DNA of 64,000 nucleotides, from NCBI RefSeq assembly GCF_000757385.1, contig NZ_JRHH01000001.1:434001-498000 (forward strand), read 5' to 3'. The position numbers and the translations under genes are program-made. Origin of the DNA: Flavobacterium aquatile LMG 4008 = ATCC 11947 (GTDB lineage Bacteria > Bacteroidota > Bacteroidia > Flavobacteriales > Flavobacteriaceae). Shown here one piece after another: positions 41,996 to 51,774 of the stretch (the first letter of the stretch is position 1; every line of letters begins with the position of its first letter). A model generated the notes under the pieces. It saw only the letters and a list, made by a program, of their open reading frames with translations. It did not search any database and had not been told where the DNA came from.

Positions 41996-43498
41996 ATGGA
42001 TAAAATCAATCTTGATTATCCGCTTATTAATTTAAGCGGACAGGAACAACCTATGCGTTGTTGGACGATTAGAAATGCGGTCGAAGGTGTTCAAATCTTC
42101 GGGGGTATCGGCTCAGGCAAGACTTCTGGCTCAGGTCGGATGATTGCTCTTCAATACCTATCAGCAGGGTTTGGCGGTCTTGTATTGACCGTTAAACCCG
42201 ATGAAAAAGCCCTTTGGCAAGAATACTGTAAACTCACAGGCAGAACGGACGATTTGATTATCGTTGAACCTGGACAGGGGCATTATTTCGACTTTCTCGA
42301 TTATGAGAGTAAAGGCGAAGGAATGACCGAAAACATTGTCCAAGTTCTTAAAACGGTTATTCGTGCGTCACAAGAAAAGTCAGGCGGTGGAGCTGACGAC
42401 CCATTTTGGGAATCGGCTCTCGATATGCTTATTTTTAATGTGATTGACCTTTGCAAACTTGCCTATGGGAAAGTTTCCGTACAAAGAATGTTTGATATCG
42501 TGCAGGCAATTCCAAAAGCTGAAAGTTTTACGAGCAATGATAAAAGAAACCTTGCTTTTACAGATGCTTTTGAACTTGCGCAACAAAATGTCAAAAATCA
42601 AATAGAAGTTTGGGAACAATTAAATGAGGATGTTATAGAGCGACTATGTCAAGCAGACTATCAGGAAGCTCTTTTTAATGCCTTGTCTGACGCACGAACA
42701 TTAAAAGCCATTGACCAGTTTTTTCTCGAAAGCTTTATGAACTTAAGCGAGAAAACACGATCGATTATTGACTTCTCTTTTTCAGGCTTTTTGTTTCGTC
42801 TATTACGTGACCCGATTTATTCCTTGTTTTGCCGTCATGCTTCGACTTTTACGCCTGATGATTGTATGCAAGGTAAAATCATCCTGCTCAATTTGCCTGT
42901 CAAGCTTTACCACAAAGTCGGTATCGATAGCCAAATCATGTTTAAATACATTTGGCAGAGAGCGATGGAAAAGCGGGATGTTTCAAAGAACGGTCTGCCT
43001 GTTTTCCTATGGGCGGACGAGGCGCAAAACTTCCTGCACGAGCATGACCCTGACTATCAGGCAACCGCAAGAAGTAGCCGCATTGCAACGGTATATATTT
43101 CGCAAAATCTCCCTAATTACCTTGCCAATATGGGCGGTGCAAAATCCGCTTATAAGGTCAAAAGTTTTCTCGGTACGCTCGGCACTAAAATTTTCCACGC
43201 CAATGCCGATGTCGAAACCAACCGCTATGCGTCTGAACTGATCGGTGACGGGTATTTTGAGGAAACGTCACGAACGGCAACCGCCGCCGGACAGTTCTCG
43301 GCATCCAGAACCAAGTCGCTCAAAATTGACCGTATCGTCAGACCGGAAGATTTTGTCAGGCTGACAACAGGCGGGGACTTAAATAATGCCAAGGTCGAGG
43401 GTTATTTACACCTTCAGGGAAACCCGATTAAAGACGATTGCAGTCATATCAAAATCACTTTCGACCAAAATTTCATGTCAAATATTAATAACAATTAA
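41996..43498 (+). CDS. VirD4/TraD-like type IV coupling ATPase
   Basis: A 500-residue conjugation ATPase. Walker A is FGGIGSGKTSGSGR (about 35-48), followed by GLVLTVKPDEKALW, common in TraD/TraG-like proteins. Walker B and the TraM-recognition-like C-terminal domain are seen in LPVFLWADEAQNFLHEHD and ATARSSRIATVYISQNLPNYLANMGG. No transmembrane helix precedes the ATPase, unlike most VirD4 proteins; the next gene, a membrane protein, may supply the anchor. It should pass the relaxase-DNA complex to a type IV channel, probably one supplied in trans. Confidence 0.87.
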   Translation: MDKINLDYPLINLSGQEQPMRCWTIRNAVEGVQIFGGIGSGKTSGSGRMIALQYLSAGFGGLVLTVKPDEKALWQEYCKLTGRTDDLIIVEPGQGHYFDFLDYESKGEGMTENIVQVLKTVIRASQEKSGGGADDPFWESALDMLIFNVIDLCKLAYGKVSVQRMFDIVQAIPKAESFTSNDKRNLAFTDAFELAQQNVKNQIEVWEQLNEDVIERLCQADYQEALFNALSDARTLKAIDQFFLESFMNLSEKTRSIIDFSFSGFLFRLLRDPIYSLFCRHASTFTPDDCMQGKIILLNLPVKLYHKVGIDSQIMFKYIWQRAMEKRDVSKNGLPVFLWADEAQNFLHEHDPDYQATARSSRIATVYISQNLPNYLANMGGAKSAYKVKSFLGTLGTKIFHANADVETNRYASELIGDGYFEETSRTATAAGQFSASRTKSLKIDRIVRPEDFVRLTTGGDLNNAKVEGYLHLQGNPIKDDCSHIKITFDQNFMSNINNN

Positions 43499-43510
43499 AT
43501 TACTTATAAA

Positions 43511-44437
43511 ATGGAAAATCAAAATAAAATAAAAAATCTTTATTACCGAGACACTTTCGGTCGTGGCAATGCCATTAAATTATTATTTCTTTCTTTTTGC
43601 TCTATGTTCGTGTCATACCCGCGTATGCTGATTGAGGTTTTTACTCGTAAGGACTTTGGAGAAAGATATTTCAGCCTTTCAACGGCTATTATCTTAACGC
43701 TTATCTTGGCGGCTTTGCCTATGGGTATTTCGCAAGTATCGGAAAGTTGGAACGGTTCGGAATTGGCGACCGAAAGCTATTCTTATGACGAAACTTTCGG
43801 AAATGTTATCGAACAAACGCAGAATATAGAACCCGAAACCAAAGGCGGTATCATGCCCGATTACATCACTTGGTATCTTTATTTGGTTGCCTTTTTGGGT
43901 TTCTGTATCAAGCATTACAGAGATAATCTACGCGCTCCTTCTGTGTTTGATTTTGGAAGGTTTAGTCTTTCAAGCGGTATTATTCATCCCATTATTCGCA
44001 ATCTTAAAATTGGTGGATTTTCGCCGAATGTTCGATTTATCGAATGTTATCTTGAGCCTGCAATTTTCTTTGCCGCGGGTGTTTTGTTAGCCCTTATTGG
44101 CCAGACTTTAGGATGGCTATTGATTGTATGTAGCTTCTTTTATTCCATGAGTTACATTTCCGCTTATATCGGCGGTGATAACTTTATCTTGGATAAAATA
44201 GACGAAATCATCTGTAATGAAGAACTGGAAAATGCCTTTGTTAATGATGTCAATGCAGACGAAACGAAAGGTTTTCAATTCCGAGGAAGCAAGCCAAATG
44301 GTGCTGAGATGCGCCGTAAAATCATGCCCTTTATGACCGAAGAAATCGTCACAGAAGCGTCAAGTCCAATTGCTCCAACCGCTCCAAAAAACACCTCAGG
44401 AGGAACGGCTGTAACAGATATTTTAGGTCAAAAATAA
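43511..44437 (+). CDS. Membrane protein between the coupling ATPase and relaxase genes
   Basis: A 308-residue protein with about four transmembrane helices (about 55-75, 119-135, 180-198 and 200-220) and a hydrophilic, Pro/Ala-rich C-terminus ending TAVTDILGQK. I do not recognise a family. It starts 13 bases after the coupling ATPase, which lacks its own membrane segments, and is followed by a strong terminator. A role as membrane partner of the coupling protein is plausible (inference). Confidence 0.7.
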   Translation: MENQNKIKNLYYRDTFGRGNAIKLLFLSFCSMFVSYPRMLIEVFTRKDFGERYFSLSTAIILTLILAALPMGISQVSESWNGSELATESYSYDETFGNVIEQTQNIEPETKGGIMPDYITWYLYLVAFLGFCIKHYRDNLRAPSVFDFGRFSLSSGIIHPIIRNLKIGGFSPNVRFIECYLEPAIFFAAGVLLALIGQTLGWLLIVCSFFYSMSYISAYIGGDNFILDKIDEIICNEELENAFVNDVNADETKGFQFRGSKPNGAEMRRKIMPFMTEEIVTEASSPIAPTAPKNTSGGTAVTDILGQK

Positions 44438-44494
44438 AAGCCTAAGCAGTGTTTAGGGGAGATGTCTGATGGGTTTTCTTTAATGTACTGCTAT

Positions 44495-44539
44495 GCCGCT
44501 CTTCGCACAGCCAAGCTGTGTTAGGGGCGGCTTTTTTTT
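44495..44539 (+). terminator. Rho-independent terminator at the end of the coupling-protein operon
   Basis: Outer stem GCCGCTC / GGGCGGC and inner stem CACAG / CTGTG, followed by a run of eight Ts. It lies about 60 bases past the stop of the membrane-protein gene. Confidence 0.8.
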
Positions 44540-44551
44540 AACCACAATTTA

Positions 44552-44597
44552 GGCATCGTTATTTGTCTTATACGGATGCCGAAATAAATCTTATTTC
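44552..44597. promoter_or_regulatory. Paired inverted repeats upstream of the relaxase, candidate oriT
   Basis: GGCATC (44552-44557) pairs with GATGCC (44575-44580), and GAAATAA (44581-44587) pairs with TTATTTC (44591-44597) across a 3-base loop. Adjacent inverted repeats just before a MobF relaxase gene are typical of an origin of transfer, though a promoter or attenuator is also possible. Confidence 0.4.
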
Positions 44598-44622
44598 CGT
44601 AAAATGATTATACACTTTTTCT

Positions 44623-47322
44623 ATGATTAGAATGATTCAAAGCCAGTCTGCTGGACACGCCAAGGCATATTTTTCTGATGCCTTAATGAAGTCCGACTAT
44701 TACGTCAGTGACCAAGAGCTTCAAGGCTTTTGGCAAGGACGCTTGTCCGAACGCTTGGACTTGTTCGACAAGGATATGAAAGACACGTTTTTCGCTTTGT
44801 GTGAAAACGTGAACCCGAGAAATGGTGAGTCTTTGACACCCCGAACGAAAGAGCATCGGAAGGTCGGCTATGACATTAACTTTCATTGCCCGAAATCCGT
44901 CTCAGTTCTCCATGTCTTGGCAGGAGACGACCATATTCTGAAAGCCTTTCAGGAGAGCGTCACGGAGACCATGCAATGCATCGAGGCTGACGGGAAGACA
45001 CGGGTAAGGCTTGACGGACAACAAAGCGAGCGAGGCACGAGCGAGCTTGCTTGGGCGCATTTTACCCACCAGACGGCAAGACCCGTCGAGGGTCGTGTGC
45101 CTGACCCGCATTTGCACAGCCATTGCTTTGTCTTTAATGCGACTTGGGACGATACCGAAAACCGCATCAAGGCGGGTGAGTTTAAGGATATCAAGCGGGA
45201 CATGCCTTATTATCAGGCAAGGTTTCACAAAACCTTATCCGACAAACTGACCGAGCTTGGCTATGGCATCCGAAAGACGGACAAGTCTTTCGAGATTGAT
45301 GGCGTACCACAAAAGGTCTTGGACTTGTTTTCCAAGCGTACCGATGAAATCGGGCGTATCGCCAAGGAAAAGGGCGTGACGGATGCCAAGGAATTGGCAG
45401 AACTCGGCGCACGTACTCGCGCCAAAAAGCAAAAAGGTCATAGTATGGACGAGCTTAAAACCGAGTGGCGCTCCCAGATTGCCGAACTCGGTAAAACCGA
45501 GGAAGACGCTAAAATCGTGCGCCATGCGCCCGACCGTCAAAAACGGGAGCTGACCGCCGAGCAATGCATAGACCATGCGATTGAGCATTGTTTTGAGCGC
45601 GCGTCGGTCAGCCATGACCGACGCGTTTTAGAAGCGGCGTACCGCCACGCGGTCGGTACATCGGGCGCAAGTGTTGAGGCTATCTCCGAGCAATTCAAAC
45701 AAGACCAACGCTTAATACATATTACCGAGAAATTCCGCCCGATGTGTACGACCAAGGAAGTGCTGACCGAAGAAAAGCACATGGTCGATTTGGCACGCCA
45801 AGGCAAGGGCAAGCTTGTTCCTACTTACGAGAAAGCCCCTGACCTAAATCTTGAGGGTCAGCAACGGGAAGCGGTCGAACACGTTTTGACGACCTCAAAC
45901 CGTGTTTCCATCGTCCGAGGGGCGGCAGGCACGGGTAAAACCACGCTGATGAAAGAAGCAGTTGCTAAGATGGAACAGGCGGGTAAAACCGTGATGGTGG
46001 TTGCGCCTACGGCGCAAGCTTCCCGTGGCGTGTTGAAAGAGGAAGGTTTCGACAATGCCGAAACCGTCGCCAAATTACTGACCGATGTCAAAATGCAGGA
46101 AAAGGTCAAAAATCAGGTTCTTTGGGTTGATGAAGCGGGATTGCTTGGTACAAAAGACATGACCGACTTGCTCGAAGTTGCCAACAAGCAAAATGCACAG
46201 CTTATTTTAGGCGGCGATACAAGACAGCACGCAAGCGTTGTGCGTGGCGATGCTTTACGCATACTGAACACCGTTGCCGGCATTAAGACGGCTGAGGTCA
46301 GTAAAATATACCGCCAAAAAAATGAGGATTATAAGGCGACGGTCGAAGACCTTTCCAAAGGAAAGGTCAAAGAAGCATTTGATAAATTGGATGATATGGG
46401 GGCAATTATCGCCGTTGACCCAATGAAGCCAAACGAGCAAATGGTAAGGGACTATATGGATGCCTTGAAAAAAGGAAAATCCGCGATTGTAATTTCACCG
46501 ACCCACGCCCAGGGCGAGGAAGCCACAAAAGAAATTCGCCAAAAAATGAAAGAGGCGGGTTTGATGGGTAAAAAGGAAATTACCGCCACACGGTATAAAA
46601 GCATCAACCTAACCGAAGCCGAGAAAGCCGATACACGAAATTACGAAAGCGGCCAGATTGTGAAATTCAATCAGAATGTAACAGGCTTCAATCGTGGCAG
46701 TATTTGGACGGTTGAAAAAACCGACCAACAAATCAAGCTAGTGAATGACAAAAGCGAAAGCAAAGCCTTGCCGATGTCAAGTAGCCATCGATACAGCCTT
46801 TACCAAGAAAAAGAGATACAACTCGCCAAAGGCGACAAAGTGCTGATTACTGATAACAGCTTTGATGCAAACGGCAAGCGGTTGAATAATGGGACGATGC
46901 TCGAAGTGACCAAAGTTTCTGCAAGCGGAAAGATTGAACTCAAAAACGAGGTCAGTAAATCAAGTTATGAACTCGATAAGAGTTTTGGACACCTTAATCA
47001 TGCTCACGTTATTACGTCCTATGCTTCGCAAGGAAAAACGGTTGACGAGGTTTTCATTTATCAGCCTGCGGGGACGTTTCCGGCAACGGATGCGAAACAG
47101 TTTTATGTTTCTGTATCGAGGGGGCGCGATAACGCTCGGATTTATACGGATGATAAAGAGAGCCTACTCGAACACGCTGCCGAACTCGGCGAACGCCAGT
47201 CGGCAATTGAACTGGTTAGCAAAGGCAAAAGTCATCGAGATTTTGTGACCGACCTACAAAGACAAGACAAAGAACAGGAGACAAACCATAACCCAATCAA
47301 AGATTATGAACCTGACAGGTAA
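44623..47322 (+). CDS. MobF-family conjugative relaxase-helicase (TrwC/TraI-like)
   Basis: An 899-residue protein. The N-terminal TrwC relaxase domain has candidate catalytic Tyr residues Y16 and Y26/Y27 (KAYFSDALMKSDYYVSD) and the metal-binding His triad in DPHLHSHCFVFN. The C-terminal RecD-like helicase has Walker A GAAGTGKTTLMKEA (about 433-445), Walker B VLWVDEAGLLG (about 500), GGDTRQHASVVRGDA and ASQGKTVDEVF. The length is near TrwC (about 966). It nicks oriT and unwinds the DNA for transfer. The gene is clearly richer in GC than its neighbours. MobF is less usual than MobP/MobB relaxases in Bacteroidota. Confidence 0.93.
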   Translation: MIRMIQSQSAGHAKAYFSDALMKSDYYVSDQELQGFWQGRLSERLDLFDKDMKDTFFALCENVNPRNGESLTPRTKEHRKVGYDINFHCPKSVSVLHVLAGDDHILKAFQESVTETMQCIEADGKTRVRLDGQQSERGTSELAWAHFTHQTARPVEGRVPDPHLHSHCFVFNATWDDTENRIKAGEFKDIKRDMPYYQARFHKTLSDKLTELGYGIRKTDKSFEIDGVPQKVLDLFSKRTDEIGRIAKEKGVTDAKELAELGARTRAKKQKGHSMDELKTEWRSQIAELGKTEEDAKIVRHAPDRQKRELTAEQCIDHAIEHCFERASVSHDRRVLEAAYRHAVGTSGASVEAISEQFKQDQRLIHITEKFRPMCTTKEVLTEEKHMVDLARQGKGKLVPTYEKAPDLNLEGQQREAVEHVLTTSNRVSIVRGAAGTGKTTLMKEAVAKMEQAGKTVMVVAPTAQASRGVLKEEGFDNAETVAKLLTDVKMQEKVKNQVLWVDEAGLLGTKDMTDLLEVANKQNAQLILGGDTRQHASVVRGDALRILNTVAGIKTAEVSKIYRQKNEDYKATVEDLSKGKVKEAFDKLDDMGAIIAVDPMKPNEQMVRDYMDALKKGKSAIVISPTHAQGEEATKEIRQKMKEAGLMGKKEITATRYKSINLTEAEKADTRNYESGQIVKFNQNVTGFNRGSIWTVEKTDQQIKLVNDKSESKALPMSSSHRYSLYQEKEIQLAKGDKVLITDNSFDANGKRLNNGTMLEVTKVSASGKIELKNEVSKSSYELDKSFGHLNHAHVITSYASQGKTVDEVFIYQPAGTFPATDAKQFYVSVSRGRDNARIYTDDKESLLEHAAELGERQSAIELVSKGKSHRDFVTDLQRQDKEQETNHNPIKDYEPDR

Positions 47323-47698
47323 TTTTGATAAACTGAACAGAGGCAAGGACGGTCAGAATACTGATGCGTCAAATCCTAAAGATACTCAAGAAATTGAAAA
47401 CTATTCTACGACTGGACACGTCCGCAATCTTTGCTTTTTGCAAGCGGATGGGAAGCGGTTATTTTTGAATTACGCTTATTTGGTATCTGGAGAATATTCG
47501 CCTGAGGCAAATACGATTAAGCTTGTCTATACAACACATGAAATTACGCTCAAGGGGCGTAACCTTGAGGGCTTATTTGAAACCCTTATGGCGCATGTGC
47601 CAAGGCAGATTGTGGCGGTTGACAAACGATATGAGGGAACAAAAGAGGAAAGCGAAATTGTCGTGTATGACGTTATTGTTAAAGATTTAAGTTTGTAA
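47306..47698 (+). CDS. Hypothetical protein overlapping the relaxase gene
   Basis: A 130-residue protein with a beta-rich C-terminal half (LCFLQADGKRLFLNYAYLVSGEYSPEANTIKLVYTTHEITLKGRN). Its start overlaps the last 17 bases of the relaxase gene, so it is probably coupled to it. No signal peptide or membrane helix. I do not recognise a family; the position suggests an accessory mobilisation role (inference). Confidence 0.65.
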   Translation: MNLTGNFDKLNRGKDGQNTDASNPKDTQEIENYSTTGHVRNLCFLQADGKRLFLNYAYLVSGEYSPEANTIKLVYTTHEITLKGRNLEGLFETLMAHVPRQIVAVDKRYEGTKEESEIVVYDVIVKDLSL

Positions 47699-47740
47699 AT
47701 ATGTTAAAATTATGTAAATTAGCTGCTTACAACTTTTATC

Positions 47741-48358
47741 ATGGATGAAAAAAAGAAAGCAGAAGCATCGCTAGAGCTTGGTTTCGATGTAGATGCACCT
47801 TTACAAGAACTTATAGATAATAAGAATATTTTGCTGTACCATAATGCTATCGGATTTAGTCCAAAGCTATATGGTACAGCAAAAGCTGTACTTGTTTCAG
47901 CTATGCTGGCCGATCAACTTTTTAAACAAGCCGATATTATCGCTCAGGAGCCGAAAATGGATAGCCAATTAAAAGAGAATGTTCAAAATTACGTCAATTG
48001 TTTTCGAAGTGCCGCTTGTTCCGTCATGCAAACGAATGCTGGGCAAACTTTCGATATTGTTCCATTCGATGATGGCGTTTTGCTTCGCATATTGCAAAAA
48101 CCAGGTTTAACAAATTCTGATAATTTCCTTCCAAAGGTTTCAAGTTTAAAAGATGCTTTTGATAGTGTCGCCAAAAATATTATAGAGATATTACCTGCTA
48201 ATAAAATATCTGAGACAAGCATTACTAAGACTGGAATTTATTTGTCGGACTATATTTATATTGTTAAGGGTATTGACGATGAATTTTGGAAAGAGGAATC
48301 GGCAATCAATGAAGTAAATAGCATCAATTCTCATGCTCTTAAAATTCTAAAAAAGTAG
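47741..48358 (+). CDS. Hypothetical cytoplasmic protein
   Basis: A 205-residue mostly helical protein without membrane helices or a signal peptide, starting MDEKKKAEASLELGFDVDAPLQELIDN. The family is unknown to me. It is followed 4 bases later by a membrane-protein gene, so the two probably form a pair. It differs in base composition from the GC-rich relaxase upstream. Confidence 0.65.
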   Translation: MDEKKKAEASLELGFDVDAPLQELIDNKNILLYHNAIGFSPKLYGTAKAVLVSAMLADQLFKQADIIAQEPKMDSQLKENVQNYVNCFRSAACSVMQTNAGQTFDIVPFDDGVLLRILQKPGLTNSDNFLPKVSSLKDAFDSVAKNIIEILPANKISETSITKTGIYLSDYIYIVKGIDDEFWKEESAINEVNSINSHALKILKK

Positions 48359-48362
48359 GCGT

Positions 48363-48863
48363 ATGGCTGATGTTGAAGTATTTGTAATTCAGGAAGCGAT
48401 TGAAAAGCAGGCGAAAAAGGATGTAACGGTCGCTGGCATTTTATCTTACGGTCATGCAAAGGGTGTTTACGCGGCACGGCAAGCGGATGCAAAAAAATCT
48501 GCAATCTCAAAAAATGAACTACGAAAAAAGGTAATAATATTTAGTGTAACTATTATCCTATTATGTTTTGGTATCTATTTTCTCCAGCCATATAAAACCG
48601 GATTATTTCTTGCAAGTATGTTTACAATAGCGTTGTCCGTTTTTGCAGCATTTGAATTATACGATACTGTAAAAAAAGCAGGAGCGATTACAGTTGTTAT
48701 CATCACCACATTTTTTGTTCTCTTAGCGAGTGGAAAATACACTTTGGACGAAATCGCTGAATTTGGACGTAAGGCTGCTGATGAAAAAGTTTTGGGTACT
48801 GGAAAAAATAAAAGCAAGAATGAGCCAAAAATTGACAGTACAGGCACAGTGAATAAGCCCTGA
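48363..48863 (+). CDS. Small membrane protein paired with the preceding gene
   Basis: A 166-residue protein. A charged cytoplasmic N-terminal region (1-55) precedes three membrane helices (about 57-75, 80-98 and 103-118) and a charged tail ending STGTVNKP. The gene ends 1 base before the stop of the convergent 754-residue protein gene, leaving no room for a terminator between them. Function unknown. Confidence 0.65.
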   Translation: MADVEVFVIQEAIEKQAKKDVTVAGILSYGHAKGVYAARQADAKKSAISKNELRKKVIIFSVTIILLCFGIYFLQPYKTGLFLASMFTIALSVFAAFELYDTVKKAGAITVVIITTFFVLLASGKYTLDEIAEFGRKAADEKVLGTGKNKSKNEPKIDSTGTVNKP

Positions 48864-48864
48864 A

Positions 48865-51129
48865 TTAACTTAAAGGTTCAATTTCTTCAATCTTGTTCTG
48901 AATACCCTGCTCTTTGTATTGGGAAGCGATATTAAGCTGCACAATTTCGCGCTTGTTCTTATAAACAATTAATGTGAGAAACGCTAAAGTTGTCTGTACC
49001 TTTAATTCATCTTCTAAATCTTCCTTCGTATATTTTTCCCTGATAGATGTATTTTCCGCTAGGCTTAGGTCGAGAATAGCGGAGTAAAGTTTAAGGTTAT
49101 TATCAATAAGCTCAAATTTTTCATCAGCGACGACTTTTGCATCTAATTCTCGGTGGATAATAAAAGGTAAATCGCTTTTCTTTAAAACAAAGAGACAATC
49201 CTGTATCCTGTATTCACTTCCTTTAATTTCAATTATCTGTGATTTGTACTTTTCTAAGGTCGCTTTGGTATCGTAGCTCAAATTCACAGCAACAATTACA
49301 ACATCTTTTTTATTGCCTATTAATTTTTGAATCCCGTCGTTAATATTTTCTTGGTTTAACAAATATCGTCTTGATTTTGCGACAAGGAATGAATTTGGTA
49401 TATATTTTCTAATACTATGTGATGCTATGGATTCGGCAAGAATTGTGTCGAAGTTTAAATGATGAACACCAGTATCTTCGATGAAAGAGTTTTTCCCTGT
49501 TAAAATCGTCTGTCCTGTAACGGTTAATTTCAAATCATTTTCTTGCTCTGTGTATTCTCCAAGATTTTTAATGCTCTCATATTTTGAGAACGCTTCTTTA
49601 ATTATTGCAATTGATGAATCTTTAAACTTCTGCAATTTTTCTGCTGAAAGGGCAGCATTTAATTTTTGCGTCCCACTCTTCTCTATCAATCTTGCTTTAA
49701 GATCTTCAATGTATTTTGAGAAATCAGCTTGATGCTCTTCCACAACTTTTTCAAATCCCAATATCTTTAATAGTTTTTCATTTTCCAATATTCTCTTTAA
49801 GCAACTTTCGAAAAATGGAACTGCTTGAAGCCAATCGCGAAGTTCAGCTATCGAGTCTGGAAGGTTCGGCTGTGCTGTAAAATTTTGATATGTGTAATGT
49901 TGATTTAGGGAATAAAGCCTAACAAATAGCAACGTCATATAGCTACACATCCAAAAATTAACTTGTCTTCGCGTTCCTAGATTATCGAGTTCAGGAAATG
50001 AGTATCTGCGGTCTAGAGGTTCACGGCGGCTTTTAAATTCGTTTGAGAATGATTCAAACCATGCAAAGATTTGCGTCATGCTTTCAGGTAGTAAAGCGTA
50101 TCTAGGGGGTTGAGATTGTGTATAAGTAAAAATATATTTTAATGTTGAGTATTGTTCGCGGTACAAAAGCAATCCACCTAAGGCAAAATGAAATTCGAAA
50201 TATCTCTTCTTTTCTCTCTGTCGCTTATCAATTGCGACCTGATTAATAATTTCGAACTTATCATTGTGTTCTGCCATTATATACGGCATTTGCATATCGG
50301 TGTACTGATGTGCAGTTGACCAATACATTCTAATAAATTTCTCCTTGTCACTAATTGCATACATTATACGCCATAACCACTCATAAGTCTCCTCGGAGAT
50401 TTCTATTTCTTCAAAATCTTCCCCAAGCAACCAAGTAGCACTTACAGCTCTATGCTCTAAAGCAAGTAAGTTTTTATTATCAGTATCAACAAGTTTATAA
50501 CAAAGTCGATAAACTATTTCATAAAGATCATATGGGTAAACTAGAGGTTTGGTTCTGTCGTGTTTTTGTCTGATATTGGAAAAAGCTAAATAGTAAAATT
50601 CTAATAACGTTTCTTGTAAATGCTCGTCCTGTTGATTAATGGCATAAATAGCAAATTCATTGATAGTCTTTAAATTATAATCATCCTGAGTTGCCTCGCT
50701 CGCATGGTAACGTGTCGTTAGATATTGCAACAATGATGTTGCCTTACCATTATATTTTACCACGATGTCCAGCCACTGAAAAAAACATACAGTCAATACA
50801 ATTGTGATCAGTAAAACGATTAGGTTCGCCGAATTATTGATAAAGCCATTATCCCAGCCGAACCAAGGTTCTGCATCAAATATCAAAAGTAAAAATGATA
50901 TTATCGTACAATAGAGAATTAATTTAAAAATTGAAATTTCGCCACTGTATTTTCGCCACTTGTACTTAATGGGTCTTTGAGGGAATTCCGAATTAAAAAT
51001 ATTTGACAAGTAATTTGATGAAAATTTTTCGCCTATACCTGAAATTTTATCAATGATGATAGGATATGCGATGCCTAAAATGGCGATATCTATCGCCACG
51101 CAAATTTCAACAATATTACTAAATGCCAT
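48865..51129 (-). CDS. Large membrane-anchored protein of unknown function (754 residues)
   Basis: Three N-terminal membrane helices (about 5-27, 67-87 and 102-121; for example IFKLILYCTIISFLLLIF) are followed by about 600 cytoplasmic, mostly helical residues, including YEWLWRIMYAISDKEKFIRMYW and FHFALGGLLLYREQYSTLKYIF. A C-terminal part (about 625-690) looks alpha/beta (KKDVVIVAVNLSYDTKATLEKY). I do not recognise it. It is the third gene of a tight operon after an HTH regulator and a DUF4145 protein (gap of 2 bases). The arrangement resembles defence operons. Confidence 0.7.
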   Translation of the reverse strand: MAFSNIVEICVAIDIAILGIAYPIIIDKISGIGEKFSSNYLSNIFNSEFPQRPIKYKWRKYSGEISIFKLILYCTIISFLLLIFDAEPWFGWDNGFINNSANLIVLLITIVLTVCFFQWLDIVVKYNGKATSLLQYLTTRYHASEATQDDYNLKTINEFAIYAINQQDEHLQETLLEFYYLAFSNIRQKHDRTKPLVYPYDLYEIVYRLCYKLVDTDNKNLLALEHRAVSATWLLGEDFEEIEISEETYEWLWRIMYAISDKEKFIRMYWSTAHQYTDMQMPYIMAEHNDKFEIINQVAIDKRQREKKRYFEFHFALGGLLLYREQYSTLKYIFTYTQSQPPRYALLPESMTQIFAWFESFSNEFKSRREPLDRRYSFPELDNLGTRRQVNFWMCSYMTLLFVRLYSLNQHYTYQNFTAQPNLPDSIAELRDWLQAVPFFESCLKRILENEKLLKILGFEKVVEEHQADFSKYIEDLKARLIEKSGTQKLNAALSAEKLQKFKDSSIAIIKEAFSKYESIKNLGEYTEQENDLKLTVTGQTILTGKNSFIEDTGVHHLNFDTILAESIASHSIRKYIPNSFLVAKSRRYLLNQENINDGIQKLIGNKKDVVIVAVNLSYDTKATLEKYKSQIIEIKGSEYRIQDCLFVLKKSDLPFIIHRELDAKVVADEKFELIDNNLKLYSAILDLSLAENTSIREKYTKEDLEDELKVQTTLAFLTLIVYKNKREIVQLNIASQYKEQGIQNKIEEIEPLS

Positions 51130-51131
51130 GT

Positions 51132-51770
51132 CTATGTTTTTTTAGATTTTAATTCGTTTAACTTATTCTCGGCAAGTGTCGCCAAATATGGAGCACTATA
51201 CAGAAATTCTAATAAAGCAGTCGTTAATGCTGTAATAATTGGAATTTCTTTTGGACTTAATTCACCAGCCGCTGCGTGTGCGCCCACATTACCAAAGTTT
51301 CTAAGACCACTGGCAACTTTCACAAGCTTTTGAGGGATCTCACCTTTGTCTGCTAGCTCTTTCAGCATTTTTGCAAGCATGTCTGGCTTTGCGCCATGTT
51401 CGATGCAAACAGTTTCTAGTAAACGGCGCACCGCAGTTGCGTATGCATTAACATTCAAAGCTTTAATCTTTTCAGCATCTTTATAAATAGCTAGAATATT
51501 TTCCGGTAATCCTAAGGGATAAATTTTTTCAGTTGGAAAAAGGAATTCATATTTAATATCCTCAGATTCCATATCCTCGTGCCAAAAATAAGTAACAATA
51601 GTAGCTTTTTTACAGGCAGGGCATGTTAGAACATCGTAAGAAGTTCCCATATTTGGACTATATCCAGTTTGAGAATCTCCATATGCTTCGTTTATCTCAG
51701 CTGATGCAGTAATCTCCATTTTAGAAATATTGCCGCAATGTCTGCACGTAATTATTTTTGAATCTGCCAT
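51132..51770 (-). CDS. DUF4145-type protein with N-terminal zinc ribbon
   Basis: A 212-residue protein. The N-terminus carries CRHCGN (C9, C12) and later CPACKK, a likely zinc ribbon. The C-terminal part (AYATAVRRLLETVCIEHGAK, then LRNFGNVGAHAAAGELSPKE) fits DUF4145, a HEPN-like helical domain common in restriction and other defence loci. The R-N-x-x-N-x-x-A-H-like GNVGAH stretch resembles the HEPN RNase motif region only loosely. It lies 4 bases after the HTH gene and 2 bases before the membrane protein gene. Confidence 0.78.
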   Translation of the reverse strand: MADSKIITCRHCGNISKMEITASAEINEAYGDSQTGYSPNMGTSYDVLTCPACKKATIVTYFWHEDMESEDIKYEFLFPTEKIYPLGLPENILAIYKDAEKIKALNVNAYATAVRRLLETVCIEHGAKPDMLAKMLKELADKGEIPQKLVKVASGLRNFGNVGAHAAAGELSPKEIPIITALTTALLEFLYSAPYLATLAENKLNELKSKKT

Positions 51771-51774
51771 ATCC

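Noticed and set aside
44683..46109. Several antisense ORFs inside the MobF gene
   Set aside because: They arise from the higher GC content of the relaxase gene, carry no domains and overlap each other in several frames.
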